Positions 17,774 through 26,918 are shown, numbered from the stretch's first letter. The stretch is DNA of 64,000 nucleotides from Salinisphaera aquimarina (GCF_042643355.1 NZ_JBHRSS010000001.1:124001-188000), one strand, 5' to 3'. A program made the numbers and translations. The notes: generated from the letters alone by a model not told the origin.

Positions 17774-17820
17774 AGTGGGTCTGACTTTTTATTTATACGA
17801 AACGAGGTACGAACGGCTCA

Positions 17821-18213
17821 TCAATCGGCCTGCGGGCAGCGCATCACGCCGGCCCGGCCGGCCTCGATGGCAGAGGCGGCGAGATCGTCGAGCGCGAGCT
17901 GGGGATAATTGTAGACGCGTACGAGCATGGACAGGTTGATGCCGGCGACCACGCGCGTGCCGTTGACGCTGGCCGCGCGGGTGGCGATATTGCTGGGCGT
18001 CGAGCCGAAGGCGTCGGTGATGATCAGCACGCCATCGCCCTGATCCAGGCGGGCGAGGGCATCGGCCGCCGCCTGGCTGCGTTCATCCGGGTCGTCGTGA
18101 CGATGCACCTCCAGCACTTCCGTCGGGCGCGAGAGCTCGCCGATCATGCCGGTTACAGTGTCGACGAACTGGGCGCCCAGACTGCCGTGGGTGATCAGCA
18201 GCACGCCAATCAC
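17821..18213 (-). CDS. Mannose-type PTS EIIA component
   Basis: The 130-residue protein matches the EIIA domain of the mannose/sorbose family. The active His is residue 9 in LLITHGSLG, and DAFGSTPSN and AGINLSMLVR are typical. It starts with GTG at 18213. It is a free EIIA with no EIIB, EIIC or EIID partners nearby. In alpha-, beta- and many gammaproteobacteria such a lone EIIA sits beside HprK and HPr and is thought to be regulatory. The rapZ gene ends 33 nt upstream. Confidence 0.9.
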   Translation of the reverse strand: MIGVLLITHGSLGAQFVDTVTGMIGELSRPTEVLEVHRHDDPDERSQAAADALARLDQGDGVLIITDAFGSTPSNIATRAASVNGTRVVAGINLSMLVRVYNYPQLALDDLAASAIEAGRAGVMRCPQAD

Positions 18214-18246
18214 GCCGACCGCTCCGGCGCCCGAGTCGAGGCTTGA

Positions 18247-19104
18247 TCAATGCAGTTCATTATGTCGTACCAGAGTCTGGGCATAGTGTTCGCGCAGCCG
18301 TGCCGCCAACTGTTCGACCAGATAAACCGAGCGATGCTTGCCGCCGGTACAGCCGATGGCAATGGTGACATAGGCGCGGTTTTCGCGTGCGAATTCGGGC
18401 AGCCAGCGCTCCAGAAAGCCGTGGATATCGTCGAGCATGGCGCCGGTGGCCGGCTGGGCGGCGAGGTGCTCGGCCACCGGCGCGTCCAGACCGGTCAGTG
18501 CGCGCAGTTCCGGCACCCAGTGCGGGTTGGGCAGACAGCGTACGTCGAACACGAAATCGACGGCCTGCGGCACGCCGTACTTGAAGCCGAACGACTGCAC
18601 CAGAATCGACAGTTCGCCGGACTGGCTGGCCTCCACGCGGTTGCGGATGATGTCGCGCAGCTGGTGGATATTGGTGTTGCTGGTATCGATCGAGACGTCG
18701 GCCTTGGCGGCGATCGGTTCCAGCAGTCGCCGGTCGGCTTCGACGGCGTCGATGAGCGACGTATCCGAATCGGTGAGCGGATGCTTGCGCCGGGTCTCGG
18801 AATAGCGTCGCAGAATCGATTCGCTGTCGGCGTGCAGGTAGATCACTTCGATATCGATGCCGCCGGCGCGCAGCGCCTCCACACGCTCGGGAAAGCCGGC
18901 GATCTCGGCGCGGCGCGCGCGCGCATCGATGCCGACCGCTAGGCGATCGAAATTCAGGCCCTGATTCTTGAGCGTCGCCGCCGAGACCTCGCGCAGCAGG
19001 CCCATGGGCAGATTGTCGATGCAGTAGTAGCCCAGATCCTCGAGCATGTGCAGCGCAACCGATTTGCCGGCGCCGGCGAGTCCGCTGACGATGATCAGCC
19101 GCAT
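18247..19104 (-). CDS. rapZ: RNase adapter protein RapZ
   Basis: This is a 285-residue RapZ (YvcJ/YhbJ) protein. The N-terminal P-loop GLAGAGKS is at residues 8-15 and is followed by DLGYYCIDNLP. The C-terminal domain carries FGFKYGVPQAVDFVFDVR and IGCTGGKHRSVYLVE. In E. coli RapZ binds the sRNAs GlmY and GlmZ, directs RNase E to GlmZ and so controls GlmS, the source of amino sugars for the envelope. The gene overlaps hprK by 10 nt. Its presence, together with GlrR, matters for interpreting the RNA array at 8025-8303. Confidence 0.96.
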   Translation of the reverse strand: MRLIIVSGLAGAGKSVALHMLEDLGYYCIDNLPMGLLREVSAATLKNQGLNFDRLAVGIDARARRAEIAGFPERVEALRAGGIDIEVIYLHADSESILRRYSETRRKHPLTDSDTSLIDAVEADRRLLEPIAAKADVSIDTSNTNIHQLRDIIRNRVEASQSGELSILVQSFGFKYGVPQAVDFVFDVRCLPNPHWVPELRALTGLDAPVAEHLAAQPATGAMLDDIHGFLERWLPEFARENRAYVTIAIGCTGGKHRSVYLVEQLAARLREHYAQTLVRHNELH

Positions 19105-20084
19105 GATGTGGGTTCCTGTATGGCTTTGTGCTGGCGCAAGGCGAACTCCTCGTCACTGTACTGGCCCTGCATGCGCAGCAGATGATCGCGACAGGCGGCC
19201 TCGACCAGAACCGACAGATTATGGCCGACCGCGACCGGCAGGGTGATCTCGGGTATCTCCACGTCCAGCAGACGCTGGATCGTGCGCGTGCCGGCCAGCC
19301 GGTCGGGGGCATCGAGCACCCCGGACTTGGGGCGCACCAGCCGGATGATCAGGCCCAGCTGCTTGCGCCGCTTGATCGCGGCCTCGCCGAACATCGCGCG
19401 GATATTGAGAATACCGAGGCCGCGCACTTCGAGAAAATCCTGCAGCACCGGCGGGCAGCCGCCGTTGAGATCGTCCGGGCCGAGCAGGGCGAACTCGGGG
19501 GCGTCGTCGGCTACCAGCCGATGGCCCCGGTTGACCAGCTCCAGGGCGAGCTCGCTCTTGCCCACGCCCGAGTCGCCGGTGAGCAGCAGGCCGATCGACA
19601 GCACTTCCAGAAAGACGCCGTGCACCGTGATCTGGCGCGCCAGCGCCTCGCCTAGAAAATGCCGCAGGCGATAGGCGGATCGATGCGCGGTGGCGGCGGT
19701 TTCGAACACCGCGATGCCGGCGCCGTCGAAGGCGGCGCGCACTTCCTTGCGCAACACGCGCCCATCGGCGATGACCACGAGCTTGGTAGCACCCGCGGTC
19801 ACCCGTTCGAGCACGTGACTCAACTGATCGTCGCCGATCGACTCCAGATAGGCGATCTCGGGCTCGCCGATGACCTGGACCTGGGGCGGATGGATGAAGT
19901 TGAGATACCCCACCATCGGCACGCGTCGTCCGTCCAGACGTGTCGCGCCGAGCGTGGCGGTACCACCGCCGCCTTCGGGCCAGTGCAGGCCGAGCGACGA
20001 TCTCAGCCGATTGAATACGGTTTCGACCGCAACCCGGCGCGTGGCCGGCGATTCATCGAACAGATCGTCGCCGGTCACCGGCAT
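19095..20084 (-). CDS. hprK: HPr kinase/phosphorylase
   Basis: The 329-residue protein starts at the ATG at 20084; frames open further upstream only run into ptsN. It has an N-terminal domain and a catalytic P-loop domain with GDSGVGKSEL followed by the signature LEVRGLGILNI. HprK phosphorylates and dephosphorylates HPr on Ser46. In proteobacteria it is usually encoded beside ptsN, rapZ and a mannose-type EIIA, as here. It controls regulatory PTS output rather than sugar uptake. Confidence 0.94.
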   Translation of the reverse strand: MPVTGDDLFDESPATRRVAVETVFNRLRSSLGLHWPEGGGGTATLGATRLDGRRVPMVGYLNFIHPPQVQVIGEPEIAYLESIGDDQLSHVLERVTAGATKLVVIADGRVLRKEVRAAFDGAGIAVFETAATAHRSAYRLRHFLGEALARQITVHGVFLEVLSIGLLLTGDSGVGKSELALELVNRGHRLVADDAPEFALLGPDDLNGGCPPVLQDFLEVRGLGILNIRAMFGEAAIKRRKQLGLIIRLVRPKSGVLDAPDRLAGTRTIQRLLDVEIPEITLPVAVGHNLSVLVEAACRDHLLRMQGQYSDEEFALRQHKAIQEPTSCG

Positions 20085-20089
20085 GCGTC

Positions 20090-20551
20090 CTACCCCGTGC
20101 TGTCGCGGGCGATCAGCACGCGGTGCAGATTGTCGTCGTCGGCGGCGTCGCGCAATTCGGACAGCGCCTGACTTTCGGAGAACATCTCGGCGAGCTTGCG
20201 CAGCAGGTTGAGATGCTCCTCGGTGGATTTCTCCGGCACCAGCAGGCCGAAGACCAGATCCACGGGCTGTTCGTCGTTGGATTCGAAATCCACCGGCTGG
20301 GGCAGGCGCATGAAGGCGCCGATGCATTCATCGGCGCCCTTCATGCGGGCGTGCGGGATGGCGACGCCGTCGCCGATACCGGTGCTGCCCAGTTTTTCGC
20401 GCGCAATCAAACCGTTGAAGATCTCGCTGGCGGTGAGATAGGGCGTGCCCTGGGTGAGGATCTCGGCCAGCTGCTCGAGCGCGCGTTTCTTGCTCTGGAC
20501 GTCATCTGCAAGTCGTACCCGCTCGGGTGCGACGATATCGGCGATATTCAT
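20090..20551 (-). CDS. ptsN: Nitrogen-regulatory PTS EIIA
   Basis: The 153-residue protein is EIIA-Ntr of the fructose/mannitol EIIA family. The phosphorylated His67 lies in GVAIPHARM. The family regulates potassium transport, sigma-54-linked processes and envelope stress through protein contacts. The gene is in its standard place two genes after rpoN, 33 nt downstream of hpf and 5 nt upstream of hprK. Confidence 0.95.
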   Translation of the reverse strand: MNIADIVAPERVRLADDVQSKKRALEQLAEILTQGTPYLTASEIFNGLIAREKLGSTGIGDGVAIPHARMKGADECIGAFMRLPQPVDFESNDEQPVDLVFGLLVPEKSTEEHLNLLRKLAEMFSESQALSELRDAADDDNLHRVLIARDSTG

Positions 20552-20584
20552 AAACTTCCTTTACTTACAATGCTATAAGGCGTG

Positions 20585-20911
20585 TCAATCGACTTCCGGA
20601 TCGATATGCCGGGCCTGTCGCTGGTGGTGATTCTGTCCTTTTTCCTTGTGCCGGAGCGTCTGCCGGTCGAGCTTGTCGACCATGCAGTCGATGGCAGCGT
20701 ACATGTCTTCCTTGGTCGACTCTGCGTGCAGCGTGGCGCCGCGCACCTGCATGGTGGCTTCGGCCTTGTGGCGCAACTTTTCCACTTCGAGCACGATTTC
20801 GGCATCGATCACGTGATCGAAATGACGCTCGACGCGCTCCATTTTGGAGGACACGTAGTTGTGCAGCGCTTCGGTCATGTCGACATGATGCCCAGAGATA
20901 TTCAGGTTCAT
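20585..20911 (-). CDS. hpf: Ribosome hibernation promoting factor
   Basis: The 108-residue protein opens with MNLNISGHHVDMTEALHNYV and has the HPF/YfiA alpha-beta fold (VERHFDHVIDAEIVLEVEK, DMYAAIDCMVDKLDRQ). It is a short-form HPF that binds the 30S decoding region and helps form inactive 100S dimers in slow growth. The gene is directly downstream of rpoN (77 nt), the normal order in this operon. Confidence 0.94.
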   Translation of the reverse strand: MNLNISGHHVDMTEALHNYVSSKMERVERHFDHVIDAEIVLEVEKLRHKAEATMQVRGATLHAESTKEDMYAAIDCMVDKLDRQTLRHKEKGQNHHQRQARHIDPEVD

Positions 20912-20988
20912 TATGTGCTCCTGGTCGGCTTGGGGAAGAACATGAAAGGTCGTTTTCGGCGTATGGCATCGATCCCGGGCGTGGCGCC

Positions 20989-22437
20989 CTAACTGGTCTG
21001 GCGTCGGCGCTCGTGAGAGGGCGCGATCGACAGGGCTTCGCGATACTTGGCCACGGTCCGGCGGGCGACCTTGATGCCATTATCCAGCAATAATTCGGCC
21101 AGTTTGCTGTCCGACAGCGGTTTGCCCGCGGACTCGGCCGCGACCATGCGCTTGATCATGGCCTGGATCGCAGTCGCCGAGGCGCTGCCGCCGTCGGTGG
21201 TCGAGACATGGCTGGAAAAGAAATACTTGAGCTCGAAAATGCCGCGCGGGGTCTGCATGTACTTGTTGGCGGTGGCGCGCGAGACCGTGGATTCGTGGAT
21301 CTCGAGCTGCTCGGCGACATCGCGCAGCACCAGCGGCTTCATCGCCTCTTCGCCGTATTCGAGAAAGGCGCGCTGGGCTTCGACAATCGTCTGGGCCACC
21401 TGCAACAGGGTGTCGTTGCGCGACTTCAGGCTGTTGAGAAAAAATCGTGCTTCCTGCAGATGCGACTTGAGCGTGGTCTGGTCGGCGGACTTGTCGGCGC
21501 GCTTGATCAGGGCGAGATACTGGCTGTTGATGCGCAGCCGTGGTGCGATCTCGGCGTTGAGCGAGACCTGCCAGCGGGCGGACTGGCGGGTGACGAACAC
21601 TTCCGGCACGACATAGGTCGATTCGTGGTCGGAAAAAGCCTCGCCGGGATGCGGCTGCAGGGTCTGGATCAGGGCGATCGCACGGTCGAGTTCCTCGAGC
21701 GTGACGTCGAGGCGTTTGGCTACCGGTGCGTGATCACGCGAGGCCAGGCACTCGAGCGGCTCGTTGTCGACGATGCGCAGCGCCAATGCCAGGGCCGGGG
21801 TGTCCTCGGGCATCTGATGCAGCTGGATGCTCAGGCATTCGGCCAGGCAACGCGCGGCCACGCCGGGCGGGTCGAACTGCTGGATCGCGCGCAGCACTTT
21901 CTCCACGCCCTGGGTGTCGGTGTCGTATTCGCTCGACAGCCGGCTTTCGAGGTCGGACCAGTCGTCGAGCAGACCATGTTCGTTGATCGCGTCGATCAGA
22001 TTCGCGGAAATGTCGCGTTCCGCGGCCGAGAAGGAATGCATCTCGGCCTGCCAGCTCAGATGCGCGTGCAGGTCCGGCGTGCTGGTCAGATTGGCCTGGC
22101 GATAGTCCCAGTAGTCGTCGTCGCCGGCGCTGGGGGCGGGCGCGGGTGCGGCGCTGCCGGAGTAGATATCGTTCCAGTCGGCGTCGACGGGGAGGTTCTC
22201 GGGAATCTCGTTGCCGGCTTCACCGGCCGTGCTGCGCTCGACGCTGGCCTCGCGGGCGTCCGGGGTCTCGACCTCGCCCAGGCCTTCGTCCGACTCGAGC
22301 ATGACATTGGATTCGAGCGCCTCCTGGATTTCGGTCTTCAGGTCCAGCGTCGACAACTGCAGCATGCGGATCGCCTGCTGCAGCGCAGGCGTCATCGTCA
22401 GGCTTTGCGATAGATTCAGATTCAGCGATTGCTTCAT
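20989..22437 (-). CDS. rpoN: RNA polymerase sigma-54 factor
   Basis: The 482-residue protein has all three regions of sigma-54: the glutamine- and leucine-rich activator-response region (MKQSLNLNLSQSLTMTPALQ), an acidic linker (about residues 60-130), the core-binding and HTH regions, and the DNA-binding RpoN box ARRTVAKYRE near the C-terminus. It directs transcription from -24/-12 promoters when activated by AAA+ proteins such as GlrR. The candidate promoter at 8676-8690 is a likely target. Its ATG overlaps the lptB stop by 4 nt. Confidence 0.97.
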   Translation of the reverse strand: MKQSLNLNLSQSLTMTPALQQAIRMLQLSTLDLKTEIQEALESNVMLESDEGLGEVETPDAREASVERSTAGEAGNEIPENLPVDADWNDIYSGSAAPAPAPSAGDDDYWDYRQANLTSTPDLHAHLSWQAEMHSFSAAERDISANLIDAINEHGLLDDWSDLESRLSSEYDTDTQGVEKVLRAIQQFDPPGVAARCLAECLSIQLHQMPEDTPALALALRIVDNEPLECLASRDHAPVAKRLDVTLEELDRAIALIQTLQPHPGEAFSDHESTYVVPEVFVTRQSARWQVSLNAEIAPRLRINSQYLALIKRADKSADQTTLKSHLQEARFFLNSLKSRNDTLLQVAQTIVEAQRAFLEYGEEAMKPLVLRDVAEQLEIHESTVSRATANKYMQTPRGIFELKYFFSSHVSTTDGGSASATAIQAMIKRMVAAESAGKPLSDSKLAELLLDNGIKVARRTVAKYREALSIAPSHERRRQTS

Positions 22438-23201
22438 AAGCGGAAGTCCTCGCCCAGATAGACTTCGCGCACCTTGCGATCGGCGAGAATCGTCTCGCCG
22501 GTGCCGTCGGCGATGACCTTGCCGTCGCTGAGGATATAGGCGCGCTCGCAGATGCCGAGGGTTTCGCGCACGTTGTGATCGGTGATCAATACGCCGATGC
22601 CACGGTTCTTGAGATGGGTGATGATGCCCCGGATATCGCCGATCGAGATCGGGTCGATACCGGCAAACGGCTCGTCGAGCAGCATGAAGCGCGGCTCGGC
22701 CGCCAGTGCGCGGGCTATTTCCACGCGCCGACGCTCGCCGCCGGACAGATTCAGCCCCTTCGACTCGGCGATATGGCCGATCGAGAGTTCGTCCATCAGG
22801 CTCGCCAGTTCCCGGTCGATGTCGGCTTTCTTCAGGCCGGGCCGGACCTGGAGGATGGCGCGGATATTGTCGGCCACCGACAGCTTGCGGAATACCGAGG
22901 CTTCCTGGGGCAGATAGCCGATGCCCAGCTGGGCGCGCTTGTGCATGGGCACGCCCACGAGGCTGCGCTCGCCCAGGCTGATAGTGCCCCTGTCGGGCGT
23001 GACCAGGCCCACGATCATGTAGAAGGACGTGGTCTTGCCGGCCCCGTTGGGCCCGAGCAGGCCGACGACTTCGCCCTGGCCGACCGTCAGGCTGACATCC
23101 TCGACCACGTCGCGGCCGCGGTAGCGCTTGCTCAGGTTCTGCGCGACCAGGCGCTGACTGCTGTTGTTCGGATGCGGTTGTGACTGCAGCGCGGCACTCA
23201 T
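22434..23201 (-). CDS. lptB: LPS export ABC transporter ATPase LptB
   Basis: The 255-residue ABC ATPase has Walker A GPNGAGKTTSFYMI, the Q-loop in IGYLPQEASVFRKL, the signature LSGGERRR, and Walker B FMLLDEPFAGIDP. It powers LPS extraction from the inner membrane together with LptF and LptG, whose genes are at 60137-62256. The first 15 or so residues are an N-terminal extension relative to typical LptB. The gene overlaps both lptA and rpoN by 4 nt. Confidence 0.96.
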   Translation of the reverse strand: MSAALQSQPHPNNSSQRLVAQNLSKRYRGRDVVEDVSLTVGQGEVVGLLGPNGAGKTTSFYMIVGLVTPDRGTISLGERSLVGVPMHKRAQLGIGYLPQEASVFRKLSVADNIRAILQVRPGLKKADIDRELASLMDELSIGHIAESKGLNLSGGERRRVEIARALAAEPRFMLLDEPFAGIDPISIGDIRGIITHLKNRGIGVLITDHNVRETLGICERAYILSDGKVIADGTGETILADRKVREVYLGEDFRL

Positions 23202-23752
23202 GATCCGGTATCCGACTGCGGCTGAATGGTGATGCGTACGCGCCCGCTGTTGCTGCCGCCGCTGCCGCCTTCGGCCTGGGTGCGTTCGGTGTCCAGGTTG
23301 TGGCGGATCACCTGGCCGGTGACTTCGTCGCCGCCGCGTTCGACCACGGCATTGCCGCGCAGCACGATGGTGGAATCGTTGTTGGCGTATTCGATCTTTT
23401 CCGAGTGGCCGGTGACGACGTCGTCACCGTCGCGGTCGGGCTGCTTGTCCAGATGCGCGGGCGAGCCGGTGAGCACGGCCCGGACGTTGCCGCGGTCGTT
23501 GATACGGGTGATCACCAGGCGGCTGCCGGTGAGGGTGAGCCCGCCGCGGGTGAGCACCACGTTGCCGGTGTAGGTGCTGGTGCCACTCTGCTGCGACAGA
23601 TCCGCGTTGTTGGATTCGATACGAATGGGCAGCGCTTTCTGCGCCAGCGCGGCGGTGCTGGCCAGCGTCAGGCCGAACGCCAGCGCGAGCGCCAGGCGGC
23701 GGCCGCCGGCGGCGCGGCGTGACGGATCAGGGCGTGTAGGTGACTTGTACAT
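23198..23752 (-). CDS. lptA: LPS transport periplasmic protein LptA
   Basis: The 184-residue protein has an N-terminal signal peptide (LALALAFGLTLASTAALA) and an OstA-type beta-jellyroll domain (IESNNADLSQQSGTSTYTGN, GGLTLTGSRLVI). LptA forms the periplasmic bridge that carries LPS from LptC to LptD. The glycine-rich, basic tail is normal for the family. The ATG at 23752 overlaps the lptC 3' end by 26 nt. Confidence 0.93.
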   Translation of the reverse strand: MYKSPTRPDPSRRAAGGRRLALALAFGLTLASTAALAQKALPIRIESNNADLSQQSGTSTYTGNVVLTRGGLTLTGSRLVITRINDRGNVRAVLTGSPAHLDKQPDRDGDDVVTGHSEKIEYANNDSTIVLRGNAVVERGGDEVTGQVIRHNLDTERTQAEGGSGGSNSGRVRITIQPQSDTGS

Positions 23753-24278
23753 TCTTGAGCAGTCTCAGCTTGTCGGTTTTGAGGTCGACTTCCATGCCAT
23801 CGCCTTCGACACGCTGGCCCGGCTGGACGGCGGTGACGTGGGCCTGGGTATCGATCCGATTGCTGTCGGGGCGTACCCAGGCGTTGTCGGTGTTGATCCT
23901 GACCACCGGGCCATCGGGCTTCGGATGGCGCCCCTCAACGCCGCCGTAAAGATAGATATCGCGTTCGCCGGCCGGTACCCGGCCCTGCTTGGCGGTCACA
24001 TCCCAGTAGGTTTTCGTGCCTGCCAGATAGTGTACGTCAATATCCTTGAGTCGAGCCGAGTCGTCCGGGAAGTGCAGCGTTTCGCCCAGCGTCATGCGAT
24101 AGGCCAGCGCGCCTTGCTTGTCCATCTGCTTCACGACCGCATCGGTGAGGTAGTAGTCGCTGTTGTCCGGCGTAGACAAACGCGGCTCGCCCGGTGTTCC
24201 GATAGCCGGGGTTTCGAACAGACGCAGGCCGAGCAGCACGGCCGAGACCGCCAGCAGAACAACCAGAACACGAAGCAT
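23727..24278 (-). CDS. lptC: LPS export protein LptC
   Basis: The 183-residue bitopic protein has one N-terminal membrane span (LRVLVVLLAVSAVLLGLRLF) and a periplasmic jellyroll domain (DYYLTDAVVKQMDKQG, HFPDDSARLKDIDVHYL). It links the LptBFG transporter to LptA. It is encoded between kdsC and lptA, as in E. coli. Confidence 0.93.
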   Translation of the reverse strand: MLRVLVVLLAVSAVLLGLRLFETPAIGTPGEPRLSTPDNSDYYLTDAVVKQMDKQGALAYRMTLGETLHFPDDSARLKDIDVHYLAGTKTYWDVTAKQGRVPAGERDIYLYGGVEGRHPKPDGPVVRINTDNAWVRPDSNRIDTQAHVTAVQPGQRVEGDGMEVDLKTDKLRLLKNVQVTYTP

Positions 24279-24291
24279 GTCGGCGGCCTCT

Positions 24292-24801
24292 CTAGTGCGC
24301 GTCGCGCGCGGCGATGATCAGCTCGCAGGCTTCGCGTACCGCACCCTGGCCACCGTCGAGGCGGCTGACCCAGTGGGCGGCATCGATGACATCGTCCACG
24401 GCGTCGGCGACACACAGCGCCAGCCCGGCCTGGCGCATGAGCCCCAGATCCGGCAGATCATCGCCCATCATCGACGCCTGGTCGGGGGTGAGTTCCAGTT
24501 CCGCGAGCAGGGCCTCGAAATCGAGCTGCTTGTCGCGGCTGTCGAGATAGATGTAGTCCACGCCCAGATCGTGCAGGCGCGCGGCAGCTGCCGGAGACGG
24601 GCGGCCGCTGATCGCCGCCACCGCCACGCCGGCGGCCTGCAGGCGTTTGATGCCCAGGCCGTCGCGTACGTGCATGGTCTTGATCTCGTCGCCATGGTCG
24701 TAGAGATAGAGCTTGCCGTCGGTCATCACGCCGTCGACGTCGAATACCGCGACCTTGACGGCCGCCGCACGCTGATGGAGTTCTTCGGGGCTGATCTTCA
24801 T
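24292..24801 (-). CDS. kdsC: KDO 8-phosphate phosphatase
   Basis: The 169-residue HAD-family phosphatase has the nucleophile motif VFDVDGVMTDGKLYL, then the Ser/Thr-type motif AAISGRPS, and the C-terminal MMGDDLPDLGLM motif. It has no cap domain, as expected for tetrameric KdsC. It removes phosphate from KDO 8-phosphate during LPS inner-core synthesis. It overlaps kdsD by 4 nt, and its substrate pathway begins with that gene product. Confidence 0.95.
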   Translation of the reverse strand: MKISPEELHQRAAAVKVAVFDVDGVMTDGKLYLYDHGDEIKTMHVRDGLGIKRLQAAGVAVAAISGRPSPAAAARLHDLGVDYIYLDSRDKQLDFEALLAELELTPDQASMMGDDLPDLGLMRQAGLALCVADAVDDVIDAAHWVSRLDGGQGAVREACELIIAARDAH

Positions 24802-25775
24802 ATCACGCCTGCTCGCAGCAAATCCTGCATGTTGAGTGCGCCGACGGGTCGTCCGGCGTCATCGACCACCATCAACGCACCGCCGCCGATACGATGCATC
24901 TCCAGCAGACGCACCGCCTCTGCGGCCAGTGTGTCCGGGGTCACGGTCTTGGGTCCACGGGTCATGTGATCGGCGATGGTGGCCTGTTTGATATCGATGT
25001 CCTTGTCCAGTGTGCGGCGCAGATCGCCGTCGGTAAACAGACCGGCGAGATGGCCCCGGGCGTCGACCACGCCGGTCATGCCCAGGCCCTTGGCGGTCAT
25101 TTCCAGCAGGGCTTCGCGTAGCCGTGCGTCCTCGGCCACCAGCGGCAGTTGCTTGCCGGTATGCATGACGTCGGCGACGGTCAGCAGCAGGCGCCGGCCG
25201 AGTGCGCCGCCGGGGTGCGAGCGGGCGAAATCCTCGGCGGTGAAATGGCGTGCCTCGAGCAGCGCGATCGCCAGAGCATCGCCCATCGCCAGGGCTGCCG
25301 TGGTCGAGGCGGTCGGGGCCAGTTCCAACGGGCAGGCCTCGATCGCCACCGACACGTCCAGATTCACGTCGGCGTGGGCGGCGAGCGTCGAGTCGGCGTT
25401 GCCAGTCATCGCGATCAGCGGCACCCCCAGACGCTTGAGCAGCGGCAGAATGGTCAGAATTTCGCCGGTTTCGCCGGAATAGGACAGCGCGATCACAACA
25501 TCGTCGGCGGTGATCATGCCCAAGTCACCGTGGCTGGCTTCGCCGGGGTGCACGAAGAACGCCGGCGTGCCGGTGGAGGCCAGCGTTGCGGCGATCTTGC
25601 CGGCGATATGGCCGGACTTGCCCATGCCGGTGACCACGACCCGTGCGCGGCAGCCCAGTACACATTCGGCCGCCTGCGAGAAGGCGCCGTCTATCCGGGT
25701 TTCCAGCGCCGCGACGGCGGCGGCTTCGATGCTCAGTACGCGGCGTGCCGCAGCGATCAGTTCGCAGGTATCCAT
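24798..25775 (-). CDS. kdsD: Arabinose 5-phosphate isomerase
   Basis: The 325-residue protein has an N-terminal SIS sugar-isomerase domain (VVTGMGKSGHIAGKIAATLASTG, FFVHPGEASHGDLG, ALSYSGETGEI) and a C-terminal pair of CBS domains (about residues 205-325). It converts ribulose 5-phosphate to arabinose 5-phosphate, the first committed step to KDO. It is the first gene of the long minus-strand operon running to ptsI and possibly mgtE. The 198-bp gap upstream separates it from the divergent ABC transporter. Confidence 0.94.
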   Translation of the reverse strand: MDTCELIAAARRVLSIEAAAVAALETRIDGAFSQAAECVLGCRARVVVTGMGKSGHIAGKIAATLASTGTPAFFVHPGEASHGDLGMITADDVVIALSYSGETGEILTILPLLKRLGVPLIAMTGNADSTLAAHADVNLDVSVAIEACPLELAPTASTTAALAMGDALAIALLEARHFTAEDFARSHPGGALGRRLLLTVADVMHTGKQLPLVAEDARLREALLEMTAKGLGMTGVVDARGHLAGLFTDGDLRRTLDKDIDIKQATIADHMTRGPKTVTPDTLAAEAVRLLEMHRIGGGALMVVDDAGRPVGALNMQDLLRAGVI

Positions 25776-25885
25776 GGGGCTATTCTAGCGTAGCCCGAGG
25801 TCGACGCGGCATGTCCGTGGCAGGGCTGGGTCGCCGCAGCCGTCGGTCGCGGGTCGTTGTCTTATGCATGTTTTGCGCCAGGCCG

Positions 25886-25891
25886 TATAAT
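25886..25891 (+). promoter_or_regulatory. Candidate -10 element for the ABC exporter operon
   Basis: A perfect TATAAT hexamer lies 83 bp upstream of the ABC ATPase start at 25974. No good -35 hexamer is found at 16-18 bp, so activity may need an activator. No other gene lies in the gap. Confidence 0.45.
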
Positions 25892-25973
25892 GCGCGCCTT
25901 TTCAAGAAAACCGCCAGGCATCGATCGTCTTGCGATTTCGATGAAACCAGGCGCTTTCAGCAACGGCAGGCTC

Positions 25974-26918
25974 ATGACAGATACCGCGATTTCCATTCAG
26001 AACGTGCACAAGCGCTACGCATCGACGCATGCGCTCAAGGGCGTGAGTTTCGATATCCAGCGCGGCGAATATTTCGGGCTGCTCGGGCCCAACGGCGCGG
26101 GCAAATCGACCCTCATTTCCGTGATCGCCGGTCTGACCCATGCCACGTCGGGTTCGGTGGCCGTGCTCGGCCACGACGTGCAGCAGCAGTTTCGTGCCGC
26201 GCGCCGCGCGCTGGGCGTGGTGCCGCAGGAGCTGGTCTACGATCCGTTCTTCCCGGTGCGCGACATGTTGCGCATCCAGGCCGGTTATTTCGGCTGCGGG
26301 CGCGACTACTGGCCGTGGATCGACGAACTGCTCGAGCGTCTCGATCTCACCGACAAGGCCGAGCAGTCGATGCGCGCGCTCTCCGGCGGCATGAAGCGAC
26401 GCGTGCTCATCGCCCAGGCGCTGGTGCACAAGCCCGACGTGGTGATTCTCGACGAGCCGACCGCCGGCGTGGACGTGGAGCTGCGGCGCACGCTCTGGCA
26501 TTTCACTCGCGAGCTCAATGACGCTGGTCATACCATCGTGCTGACCACGCATTATCTGGAAGAAGCCGAGGAGCTGTGCGATCGCATCGCCATCCTCAAT
26601 CACGGCGAACTGCAGGTGCTGGAGGAAAAACGCGCGTTGCTGAATCGGCATCCGTATCGATTCCTGTCGCTGCAGCTCACCGGCGACGGCGGCGCGCTGC
26701 CGCCCGAGGTCGAGAGACTGGTCGAGGATAGGCACGAGGACACGCTCGAACTCAAGCTGGAGCAGGGCAAGGATTTCATTGCCGACGTGATGGAGGCAAT
26801 TCGCAACGCCGGCTATCGCATTCAGGACGTGCGTACGCGCGAGCCGCATCTCGAGGATATCTTCATGGAGCTGACGTCGGACGCGCACACGGATAGCGCC
26901 AGCGGAGCGGCGGCATGA
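25974..26918 (+). CDS. ABC-2 exporter ATP-binding protein (YadG-like)
   Basis: The 314-residue ABC ATPase starts at the ATG at 25974, with a GCAGG ribosome-binding site three bases upstream. The frame is open earlier but without support. Motifs are Walker A GPNGAGKSTLIS, signature LSGGMKRR, Walker B VVILDEPTAGVD and the switch His in TTHYLEEAEELCD. The C-terminal extension (about residues 225-314) is usual in YadG/CcmA-type exporters. It overlaps the permease gene by 4 nt. The exported substrate is unknown. Confidence 0.9.
   Translation: MTDTAISIQNVHKRYASTHALKGVSFDIQRGEYFGLLGPNGAGKSTLISVIAGLTHATSGSVAVLGHDVQQQFRAARRALGVVPQELVYDPFFPVRDMLRIQAGYFGCGRDYWPWIDELLERLDLTDKAEQSMRALSGGMKRRVLIAQALVHKPDVVILDEPTAGVDVELRRTLWHFTRELNDAGHTIVLTTHYLEEAEELCDRIAILNHGELQVLEEKRALLNRHPYRFLSLQLTGDGGALPPEVERLVEDRHEDTLELKLEQGKDFIADVMEAIRNAGYRIQDVRTREPHLEDIFMELTSDAHTDSASGAAA

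Noticed and set aside
25857..25891. TTGTCT at 25857-25862 as -35 partner of the TATAAT at 25886.
   Set aside because: The spacer would be 23 bp, too long for a normal sigma-70 promoter.
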